Assembly: GCF_016908645.1 (NCBI RefSeq) | Contig: NZ_JAFBEH010000014.1 | Coordinates: forward strand, 1 to 46,434 | Reading direction: 5' to 3' | Length of the DNA: 46,434 nt | From: Streptococcus loxodontisalivarius | GTDB taxonomy: Bacteria > Bacillota > Bacilli > Lactobacillales > Streptococcaceae | Shown: one piece after another, positions 33,111 to 42,700 of the stretch | How positions within the stretch are numbered: position 1 is the stretch's first letter | Layout: each line of letters begins with the position of its first letter | Program-made: the position numbers and the translations under genes | Notes under the pieces: generated by a model | Told to the model about the DNA's origin: nothing | The model's database searches: none | Seen by the model: only the letters and a program-made list of their open reading frames with translations

Positions 33111-34289
33111 ATGACTAGACCACTTAATTTTGTAATGATTTCACCGCATTTCCCTGCCAACTTTGAGACCTTTGCTCATCGTTTGCATGAAAATGGGATT
33201 CATACCTTGGGGATCGCTGATGCGCCCTATGACCAGTTGTCAGAAGGGCTGCGCAGCCATTTGACAGAGTACTATCGTGTCGATAATATGGAGGACTATG
33301 ATCAGGTTTATCGTGCTGTGGCTTATTTTGCCCACAAGTACGGGCGCATTGATCGTATCGAGTCTCACAATGAATACTGGCTGGAGTTGGATGCTAAGCT
33401 GCGCACGGATTTTAATGTCTTTGGTTACAAAAATGAGGACATGCTAGCTATCAAGACCAAGCGCCAAATGAAGGAAATTTTCCGTCAAACTGGTCTTAAG
33501 GTTGCTGCTGGTGAGGTATTCCACACAGATGAAGAAGCCTGCAAGTTGGCACAGGAACTCAAGTTCCCTGTTATCATCAAGCCAAATTCAGGTGTAGGCG
33601 CCTCAGATACTTATAAAATCAAGTCGTCAGACGAACTTGAAGACTTCTTTACTTATAAAACTGAGGGTGTTGAGTACATCATGGAAGAGTTTATCGATGG
33701 TGACATCGTGACCTTCGATGGTTTGACTGACCATGAAGGCAATATCGTCTTCTACTCAAGTTTGGAATACTCAGAGGCTGTTCTTGATACAGTGGAAAAA
33801 GATGGCGATATGTTCTACTATGTGCCACGTGAGATTTCTCCTAAGTTGGTTGAACTAGGGAAAAAATGTGTCCAAGCCTTCAATGTTAAAGAACGTTTCT
33901 TCCATTTTGAATTTTTCCGTGTTAAAGCGACTAAAGAGCTTATGGCCTTGGAAGTTAACTGTCGTCCGCCAGGTGGTCTAACTATCGATATGTGGGACTA
34001 CGCTAACGATTTTGATGTCTTCAATGAGTATGCGCATATCGTTAAGGACAACGAATTCCATGCGGAAATCACTCATCCTTACAATGTGGTCTACATTTCT
34101 CGTAAGGCTAATCAGAATTATGCCAATAGTCTCGACAGTGTTCAGGAGAGATTTGGAGACAAGATTATCTCTATTCAGTCTGTTCCAGGTGTCTTTGCCA
34201 AAATCATGGGTGAACACGGTGTCTTGGCACGTACCGAAACCATGGAAGAGCTTCGTGAACTTGTTCAATTCACACAGGCTAAGCAATAA
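33111..34289 (+). CDS. ATP-grasp domain carboxylate ligase of unknown substrate
   Basis: A 392-residue protein with a pre-ATP-grasp Rossmann half (about 1-110) and an ATP-grasp fold. The phosphate/adenine loops are FPVIIKPNSGVGASDTY near 155-171 and EEFIDGDIVTFDG near 188-200; the metal site is in FHFEFFR near 264-270 and ALEVNCRPPGG near 280-290. ATP-grasp enzymes join a carboxylate to an amine or thiol through an acyl-phosphate. It resembles carbamoyl-phosphate-synthase-large-subunit-like entries but lacks their other domains. It is 35 bases before a PF00756-type esterase and close to a second one, suggesting a shared pathway of unknown product. Confidence 0.75.
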   Translation: MTRPLNFVMISPHFPANFETFAHRLHENGIHTLGIADAPYDQLSEGLRSHLTEYYRVDNMEDYDQVYRAVAYFAHKYGRIDRIESHNEYWLELDAKLRTDFNVFGYKNEDMLAIKTKRQMKEIFRQTGLKVAAGEVFHTDEEACKLAQELKFPVIIKPNSGVGASDTYKIKSSDELEDFFTYKTEGVEYIMEEFIDGDIVTFDGLTDHEGNIVFYSSLEYSEAVLDTVEKDGDMFYYVPREISPKLVELGKKCVQAFNVKERFFHFEFFRVKATKELMALEVNCRPPGGLTIDMWDYANDFDVFNEYAHIVKDNEFHAEITHPYNVVYISRKANQNYANSLDSVQERFGDKIISIQSVPGVFAKIMGEHGVLARTETMEELRELVQFTQAKQ

Positions 34290-34324
34290 AATTGTAAAAG
34301 TTAAGGAAAATTAGGTAGGTAATC

Positions 34325-35080
34325 ATGTTTTTTGAAAGAAGAAGTCACTGGTCGGGAGAACTCAGCCGTGAGATGCACTTTAATGTTTATGGACATGCTG
34401 GAAAGCCTGTTGTCGTCTTTCCGTCATCAGGCGGTAGCCAGAACGAATATGGTGATTTTGGTATGGTGGAAGCCTGTCAAGATTTTGTAGATAGGGGACT
34501 TGTTCGCTTCTATACACCTGATTCTTTTGATAAGGAATCTTGGCTAGCTGAAGGCAAGTCAGGTCACGACATGGCTTTGGCTCACGAAGCTTATGATCGT
34601 TATATCATCAATGAGTTTGTGCCTTTGATTCGTTACGAGGCAAACTGGCAGGGTGGGCTTATGGCAACTGGTTGTTCTATGGGAGCCTTCCATACGGTCA
34701 ATTTTGCCCTGCGTCATCCAGATGTCTTTGATGTGGCAGTAGCTCTTTCAGGTGTCTACGATGCCCGTTTCTTTACAGGTGATTTCTATAATGACGATGT
34801 CATCTATTACAATTCACCGATTGATAGCCTCTGGAATCAAGACGATCCTTGGTTCTTGGATCACTATCGTCGCAATCGCTTTATCGTTGCGGTTGGTCAG
34901 GGTGCTTGGGAAGGTCCGCATATTGCTGATACTAAGCGTCTTGAGGAAGCTTTTGCTGCCAAGTCAATCTCAGGCTGGTTTGATTACTGGGGTGGCGATG
35001 TGGCTCACGACTGGGAATGGTGGCGTGTTCAAATGCCATACTTCCTAGGTGAGCTCGAGGCAGAAGGCCGACTTAAATAA
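34325..35080 (+). CDS. PF00756-type esterase, operon partner of the ATP-grasp gene
   Basis: A 251-residue cytoplasmic alpha/beta hydrolase of the putative-esterase (esterase D-like) group. Nucleophile S118 lies in GCSMGAFHTV, an acidic residue follows in the expected region, and the histidine is near 228 in DVAHDWEWW. There is no signal peptide. It is the second gene of the ATP-grasp unit (gap 35 bases; GGTAGGTAATC ribosome site). The substrate is unknown. Confidence 0.78.
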   Translation: MFFERRSHWSGELSREMHFNVYGHAGKPVVVFPSSGGSQNEYGDFGMVEACQDFVDRGLVRFYTPDSFDKESWLAEGKSGHDMALAHEAYDRYIINEFVPLIRYEANWQGGLMATGCSMGAFHTVNFALRHPDVFDVAVALSGVYDARFFTGDFYNDDVIYYNSPIDSLWNQDDPWFLDHYRRNRFIVAVGQGAWEGPHIADTKRLEEAFAAKSISGWFDYWGGDVAHDWEWWRVQMPYFLGELEAEGRLK

Positions 35081-35176
35081 AGTTACCATCAGTGTCAGTG
35101 GGGTTAGCTTAATCTTCATACCCTTTTATAAGTTAGCTTCTACTGATTTTATTGATATTTTTGTTTTTATAGCTGA

Positions 35177-35201
35177 AAAGGCTGGGAGTTTCCCAGCCTT
35201 T
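35177..35201. terminator. Bidirectional terminator between the two convergent esterase genes
   Basis: AAAGGCTGGGA (35177-35187) and TCCCAGCCTTT (35191-35201) with three-base loop GTT; 11-bp stem. The T tail is better for the minus strand. Confidence 0.75.
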
Positions 35202-35204
35202 AGC

Positions 35205-36035
35205 TTATTCTTTTAAGGTCATTTGTAAAAATTCGAGGAAGTGGTCTGCCCAGTATTTTTCATGGTGGATTTCATTAGCCATGATACGCAAGCGGATCTT
35301 GTCCATGTCGTGACCAGTGCGCAGCAGTGATTGGTAGTAGTGGAGGCTGCAATCAATGTAGGCTTGGTTCATATTGGGTGCGAACTGTTCATCAACTTCA
35401 TCGCCTTCTTTTGTCCCAACTTGAATGTAGACCAAACTATCTGGGTTGATAGGATGATTGTCGCAAAAACGTAGGAAGTCACGTTCACTGAACCAAGAAG
35501 CTAGTGAGAAGACGCCGAGATTGCCGAAAACTTGAGGATAGGCAGCTCCCATATAGGCAGTGATAATGCCTCCCATAGAAGAACCAGCTAGGAGTGTGTG
35601 CTCACGATCGGGTTTGGTGCGATAGGTTTTATCGATGAAGGGTTTGACAACATTGACAACCCAGTCTCCGTAGGCCATGCCATCTCCACCGACGCTAGCG
35701 GTTTCAGGTGTTGACCCCACATCAGTCATCCAAGGGGCATATTCATTGAGGCGATTGTCTTCAGCATTGTCAATACCGACAACGATGACTTTAGGTAGGT
35801 CTTTGTTGTTTTTGATCGTTGGAATGATTTTCCAAGAGTAGCCAGAGAAAGATTCCTTGCTGTAAAAGACATTCTGGCCATCATGCATGTAAAGGACAGG
35901 ATAGCTAGCCCATTCTTCTTTTTGGTAGTCTTTAGGAAGCAGGACACGAATGCGGCGTTCTTCATTATAGTAGGGCACGGTCAAATAGTGCTCATCCATC
36001 TCTAGATAGTAGTTGTTGAGTTTGGTAGCTTTCAT
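35205..36035 (-). CDS. PF00756-type esterase (enterochelin-esterase-like)
   Basis: A 276-residue cytoplasmic alpha/beta hydrolase. The opening section EERRIRVLLPKDY and VLYMHDGQNVF near 48-58 are typical of the putative-esterase family, the nucleophile is in AGSSMGGI near 151-158, and the C-terminal histidine is in NEIHHEKYW near 254-262. It converges with the other esterase gene and may act in the same pathway. GAGGAG ribosome site on the minus strand. Confidence 0.78.
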   Translation of the reverse strand: MKATKLNNYYLEMDEHYLTVPYYNEERRIRVLLPKDYQKEEWASYPVLYMHDGQNVFYSKESFSGYSWKIIPTIKNNKDLPKVIVVGIDNAEDNRLNEYAPWMTDVGSTPETASVGGDGMAYGDWVVNVVKPFIDKTYRTKPDREHTLLAGSSMGGIITAYMGAAYPQVFGNLGVFSLASWFSERDFLRFCDNHPINPDSLVYIQVGTKEGDEVDEQFAPNMNQAYIDCSLHYYQSLLRTGHDMDKIRLRIMANEIHHEKYWADHFLEFLQMTLKE

Positions 36036-36159
36036 AGTCTCCTCGCTTGGTCTTTTTGCTTATTATAGCATAGTTTTGGACAATAGCAGAGCTTGATAGA
36101 CAAAGTTTTTGAGACTTTTTGCTATCATAGTAAGGTGACCAGTTGGAAAGGAGAAAATC

Positions 36160-36447
36160 ATGACAAATTATCCAGAAAAAGTTACCCAAGGTGCGCTTTT
36201 AATTGATGTCAGAAGTGCTGACGAATACGCTCAGGGACACTTTGAAGGAAGTATCAATATCCCACACTTGGAAATGTTTGAAGCAGAGCTTCCTCAAGAT
36301 AAAAATCAAACCATTCTACTTCATTGTAAGATGGGACCGAGAGCAGACCTGGCTAAGGAAATTCTAGCTCATCGAGGCTACCATCAGGTGGAGAATCTAG
36401 GTGGCTTGGAAGATATGGAAGCACTTGGTTTTCAATATCAAGAATGA
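36160..36447 (+). CDS. Single-domain rhodanese (sulfurtransferase)
   Basis: A 95-residue stand-alone rhodanese domain, likely a cytoplasmic sulfur carrier. LIDVRSADEYAQGHFEGSI at about 14-32 is the CDC25/rhodanese signature and the persulfide cysteine is C56 in LLHCKMGPRA. GAAAGGAG lies 8 bases before ATG. No partner gene is adjacent; it has its own terminator. Confidence 0.87.
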   Translation: MTNYPEKVTQGALLIDVRSADEYAQGHFEGSINIPHLEMFEAELPQDKNQTILLHCKMGPRADLAKEILAHRGYHQVENLGGLEDMEALGFQYQE

Positions 36448-36476
36448 ATATATAAATCCTAAAATTGTGTAAGCTT

Positions 36477-36513
36477 TTACATCTTGATGTGATCAGGATG
36501 TAAGGGCTTTTTA
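36477..36513 (+). terminator. Terminator after the rhodanese gene
   Basis: TTACATCTTGAT (36477-36488) pairs with ATCAGGATGTAA (36492-36503), 12 bp with one G-U and a three-base loop, followed by GGGC and Ts. Confidence 0.8.
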
Positions 36514-36779
36514 ATTTTGTTTTAGCAAATACGGGAAAAAGATATATTTAACTAAAGGTTGATATTTTTATTTGAATGAATAATCAGAAAATTTTAAATT
36601 TTAGATTGACTTATTGTGAAATATTGATATAAAAGGGTTTGTTTGAAGTTTCTAAGGTTTCTTAAATGCAATTTTTTTGATTATTTTGATTGTACAAAGT
36701 ATAATTTCATGTTAAAATAGGAGAATGAAGATTCTAGAATAAGAAAATTCAAAATTCTAATGATAAGGACGGATTGCAT
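36514..36779 (+). promoter_or_regulatory. AT-rich promoter region of the serine-rich repeat adhesin
   Basis: The 332-base gap between the rhodanese and adhesin genes contains no gene. After the terminator it is very AT-rich. The best promoter is TTGATT (36677-36682), 17 bases, TATAAT (36700-36705), followed by TTAAAAT at 36712-36718 as a possible second -10. A short palindrome ATTCTAGAAT lies at 36730-36739. AAGGA at 36765-36769 is the ribosome site for ATG 36780. Confidence 0.6.
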
Positions 36780-39700
36780 ATGGGTAGAAAAAGATTTGAC
36801 CAAAATTTCGTTGAATCTTCTCGAAAAACTCGAGTAAAAATGCATAAATCTGGTAAGCATTGGGTGAGAACCCTCATGTCCCAGGTTGGTTTAATTCGTT
36901 TCATCAAAGGTGCGTCTGTGGAGCGTAGCCTTAAGGTGAACGACGTGACAGCAATGACAGATCGTCATTCGTCAACAATTACCCTCTTGAAGGGTGCGAT
37001 AGCAGCGGGTGCAGTAGTAGGTGCCGGAGCTGTAACAAATCACGAAGTCTTTGCGGAGGAAGATACAGCGGTAACGACTGAGTTGCCAAGTACGACAACT
37101 GCCCTTGCTCAGACTGATACTGTTACAATGACCACTGAGTCTTCTACGACAAGTGCGCAGCCTTCTGCCGAGGCAGTGACGACTGAAGAGGTTGTAGATA
37201 CGGCTTCTATTGAGGCAAGTAGCAGTTTGTCAACATCAGAGTCTGAGTCTACTTCGTTTTCAGCTAGCCAGTCACTCTCGACATCTGAATCAATCTCTAG
37301 TTCAGAGTCTATCAGTAACTCAGAATCTGTAAGCCAGTCAGAGTCAGTCAGTGAGTCAGTTTCTGAATCAATCTCTGAGTCTGTGTCAGAATCAGTTTCA
37401 GAATCTGAGTCAACATCAGCTGCAAGTACGGCTTCAAGCAGTCAAGCAACTTCTGCGACAACTAGTAGTGTTGCCAGCACAGACTCAGCAACAAGTGCAG
37501 CTGATGCATCGAGTTCAGCGGATAGTCAGTCAGCCCGTGAGGAATTGACTGATGCTGTTTCTGTTTTGGAAGATGCGATTGCGGATGCAGAGGCGCGTGG
37601 TGTTGATACCAGTGCAGAAGTTCAAGTTTTGGCTAACGCCCAAGCACTCCTTGCAGATGACTCAGCAACTGCCCTCAGCTTGTCAGCTATGGCGGTAACT
37701 GTTGTGGATAAGGCTTCTGAACTTGATGAGAAGCAGGCAAGTAAAGTCAGTGCGGTAACTACTTTATCAGCAAGTGGTACCAATGGTCGTGCAGCTTCAT
37801 TGAGCTCAAGCGTTACTTCAATGACTACTCGTCAATTTGTTCAAAATTATGGTAATGGAACAAATACGGCTGAGGGGCTTTTGACTGTTGAAGACGGTTA
37901 TACTGCACAGTTGAATTATATTAAGTTTGGATCAAAATATTTTCAAACGATTTCTGATGCTGTAACCTATTTTTCAAGTAACTTATCATCATCAGGAAAT
38001 GTTGAATTTAACTTCACTATTATTGATAATTCAACAGGTGAAGGTAATGTTCTTACAGATGGTCAGGTTGAGATTGTTACTGCTCGCCAACCGATTACTG
38101 CTTCGAGTGCTATTACAGTAACAGCAACTGATATTACTGTAACAAGCGCAGAGCATAATAATGCATCAAGTGTTTCTAACTTCACAGGAAATGATTCCTT
38201 AACAGCAACTGGTACTGGTACAGCAGGGGAAACTTATACTATAACCCGTACAACAATTGGTAGCAACTATAAGGCGAATCAACAGATTACTACTGGTGGA
38301 ACACAAACTATTCGTAGTACTGGTAGTTTGTCAACGACAGTAACAGCTGATTCAAACGGTACTTGGACTTGGACAACTACCGGTATGAATATCGGTGATG
38401 TTTTCACTGTTACCTCAAATACAGATAGTTCTGTAACAACAACCTTTACAGTTATTGATAAGCTCGCTCCAGGTATCTATCACTACAATACTTCGACAGG
38501 TTCTTACTTTGATACTAGTCAGAAGGACTATGTTTTCGATTTGAATCAATCTGTCAGCGAGGACACTGTTCACTCTGGTGGTAAATCTTATGAGAACTGG
38601 TCTATCTATGCTAAGGATAATGATATTGTTGGTTCGTCAACTCTTACTCTTACTTCTGGTAAATCAGCTGGCGCTACGGTGACTGATTCAACAGATAGTA
38701 ATGGATTGACTGTTTCAACGGTTACCTTGGCAGGTGGTGGAACGCTGACAACTCAGAACCAGCCTCGTGTTACAGAAGCCTCACGTATTGCCCTCTCAGG
38801 AACAGCAACCAAACCAGGTTACTGGGAAGGAACTTACACAGTTACAGATGTTTCAGGAAATACATCATCTCAAACTTGGACAGTGACGGTTAATCCAACC
38901 AACGGAAGCAACTCAACAAATGTTGCCAACTGGTCATCTCTAACAAGTACTGAGAAAGAGTCTCTTGAAAAAGAAGTTCGTCGTGCAAATAATATTACGG
39001 GCGACAGCGATTATACTGTAACCTATGTAAGTAATACATCAACAACAGCGACTTACACGATTACTCATAACGGTAAAACGTGGACAGTAACGACTCCGAT
39101 TACGCAGTCAACTTATACTATCAGTGGTAAAGCTTGGAATGATATCAATAAGGACGGTCTGCAGAATTCTGGTGAATCAAACTTGTCTGCTGTTACGGTC
39201 TATTTGACAGGTACGACAGAGGATGGGATTGATATTGGAACTCGTATGACAACAACAGGAGCAGATGGTTCTTACAGCTTTGCTGATGTTGTTCCAGGGC
39301 ACTACACTGTCTCTGTGCAATCGTCCAATTACAGAGTTGTTGATGCAACAAATATCGGAACAGATGATACGATTGATAACGATTTTTCAGCAACAAATCA
39401 ATCTGTATCTATCCATGTTGACAATGCCAACTTAACTCATGTTGATGCTGGTATGTATGACAGTGTTTCTGAAAGCCAGTCACAGTCTCAATCAGAGTCA
39501 GAATCAATCAGTCAATCAGAATCAACAAGCAAATCTGAGTCACTTAGCCAATCAGAGTCAGAATCAGTAAGCCAATCTGAATCTATATCAAATTCTGAAT
39601 CGATCTCTAACTCAATTTCAGAATCTATCAGTGAGTCTGTTTACGAATCAGTGTCTGAGTCAATCTCAGAATCAACATCTGAGTCAGTAAGTGAGTCAAT

Positions 39701-42700
39701 CTCAGAATCAACATCAGAGTCAGTGAGTGAATCAATTTCTGAGTCAGTCTCAGAGTCAGTAAGCGAATCAATTTCTGAATCAACATCAGAATCAGTGAGT
39801 GAATCAATTTCTGAATCAGTCTCAGAATCAGTGAGCGAATCAATTTCTGAATCAGTCTCAGAATCAGTAAGCGAATCAATTTCAGAATCGGTATCAGAAT
39901 CAGTAAGTGAATCAATTTCAGAATCAGTATCAGAGTCATTAAGCGAATCAATCTCTGAGTCAGTCTCAGAATCAGTGAGCGAGTCAATCTCTGAGTCAGT
40001 ATCAGAATCAGTGAGCGAATCAATTTCTGAATCAACATCAGAATCAGTGAGCGAATCAATCTCTGAGTCAGTATCAGAATCAGTGAGCGAATCAATTTCT
40101 GAATCAACATCAGAGTCAGTAAGCGAGTCAATTTCTGAATCAGTCTCAGAGTCAGTGAGCGAGTCAATTTCTGAATCAGTATCAGAGTCAGTAAGTGAAT
40201 CAATTTCTGAGTCAGTATCAGAGTCAGTAAGTGAATCAATTTCAGAATCAGTATCTGAATCATTAAGCGAATCAATCTCTGAGTCAGTATCCGAGTCAGT
40301 TTCAGAATCCATCTCTGAATCAGTATCAGAGTCAGTATCAGAATCAGTAAGTGAATCAATTTCAGAGTCAGTTTCTGAATCAATCTCTGAATCAGTCTCA
40401 GAATCAGTAAGTGAGTCAATTTCTGAGTCAGTATCAGAATCAGTGAGCGAATCAATTTCTGAGTCATTAAGCGAATCAGTCTCAGAATCAGTTTCTGAAT
40501 CCATCTCTGAATCAGTATCCGAGTCAGTGAGCGAGTCAGTGTCTGAATCAGTATCAGAATCAGTAAGCGAATCAGTATCTGAATCAGTCTCAGAATCAAT
40601 TTCTGAGTCAGTATCAGAATCAGTGTCTGAGTCAGTATCTGAATCAACATCAGAATCAGTAAGCGAATCAATTTCTGAATCAATTTCTGAGTCAGTATCA
40701 GAGTCATTAAGCGAATCAGTCTCAGAGTCATTAAGCGAATCAGTCTCAGAGTCAGTTTCTGAATCAGTCTCAGAATCAGTAAGCGAGTCAATTTCAGAGT
40801 CAGTTTCTGAGTCAATCTCTGAATCATTAAGCGAATCGGTATCAGAGTCAGTGTCTGAATCTATCTCTGAATCATTAAGCGAATCGGTATCAGAGTCAGT
40901 CTCAGAATCAATTTCTGAGTCAGTATCAGAGTCAGTGAGCGAATCAATCTCTGAGTCAGTATCAGAATCAGTGAGCGAATCAATTTCAGAATCAACATCA
41001 GAATCAGTGTCTGAGTCAGTATCCGAGTCAGTAAGTGAATCAATTTCTGAATCAACATCAGAATCAGTAAGCGAATCAATCTCTGAATCAACATCAGAAT
41101 CAGTGTCTGAGTCAATCTCTGAGTCAGTATCAGAATCAGTGAGCGAGTCAATTTCTGAATCAGTATCAGAGTCAGTAAGTGAATCAATTTCAGAATCAGT
41201 ATCAGAGTCAGTAAGCGAATCAATCTCTGAATCAGTATCTGAGTCAGTAAGTGAATCAATTTCAGAGTCAATCTCTGAGTCAACATCAGAATCAGTGAGC
41301 GAATCAATTTCTGAATCAGTAAGTGAATCAATTTCTGAATCAACATCAGAATCAGTAAGCGAATCAATTTCTGAATCAATCTCTGAGTCATTAAGCGAAT
41401 CAATCTCTGAATCAACATCAGAATCAGTGTCTGAGTCAATCTCTGAATCAGTATCAGAATCATTAAGCGAATCAATTTCTGAGTCAGTATCAGAATCAGT
41501 GTCTGAATCAACATCAGAATCAGTGTCTGAGTCAATCTCTGAGTCAGTTTCAGAATCAGTAAGCGAATCAGTGTCTGAGTCAGTTTCAGAATCGGTAAGC
41601 GAATCAGTCTCTGAATCAATCTCTGAATCAATCTCTGAATCACTCTCTGAGTCAGTATCCGAGTCAGTATCAGAATCACTCTCTGAGTCAATTTCTGAAT
41701 CAACATCAGAATCAGTGTCTGAGTCAATCTCTGAATCAGTATCAGAATCATTAAGCGAATCAATTTCAGAGTCAGTATCAGAATCAGTGTCTGAATCAAC
41801 ATCAGAATCAGTGTCTGAGTCAATCTCTGAGTCAGTTTCAGAATCAGTAAGCGAATCAGTGTCTGAGTCAGTTTCAGAATCGGTAAGCGAATCAGTCTCT
41901 GAATCAATCTCTGAATCAATCTCTGAATCACTCTCTGAGTCAGTATCCGAGTCAGTATCAGAATCACTCTCTGAGTCAATTTCTGAATCAACATCAGAGT
42001 CAGTAAGCGAGTCAATTTCTGAATCAGTATCAGAATCAGTAAGCGAATCAATTTCAGAATCAGTGAGCGAATCAATTTCAGAATCAACATCAGAATCAGT
42101 GTCTGAGTCAATTTCTGAATCAACATCAGAGTCAGTCTCAGAATCAATTTCAGAATCAGTATCCGAGTCAGTTTCAGAATCAATTTCAGAATCAGTAAGT
42201 GAATCAATCTCAGAGTCAGTATCCGAGTCAGTATCTGAATCATTAAGCGAATCAATTTCTGAATCAACATCAGAATCAGTAAGTGAATCAATTTCTGAAT
42301 CAACATCAGAATCAGTAAGTGAATCAATTTCTGAGTCAGTATCCGAGTCAGTGAGCGAATCAATCTCTGAGTCAATTTCTGAATCAGTAAGTGAATCAAT
42401 TTCAGAATCAGTATCAGAATCGGTAAGTGAGTCAATCTCTGAATCAGTCTCAGAATCAGTGAGCGAATCAATTTCAGAATCAACATCAGAATCAGTGTCT
42501 GAATCAATCTCTGAGTCAGTATCAGAATCCATCTCTGAATCAGTAAGTGAATCAATTTCTGAATCAGTCTCAGAATCAGTAAGTGAGTCAATTTCTGAAT
42601 CAGTCTCAGAGTCAGTAAGCGAGTCAATTTCTGAATCAGTATCAGAGTCAGCGAGCGAGTCAATTTCTGAATCAGTATCAGAGTCAGTCTCAGAATCAAT

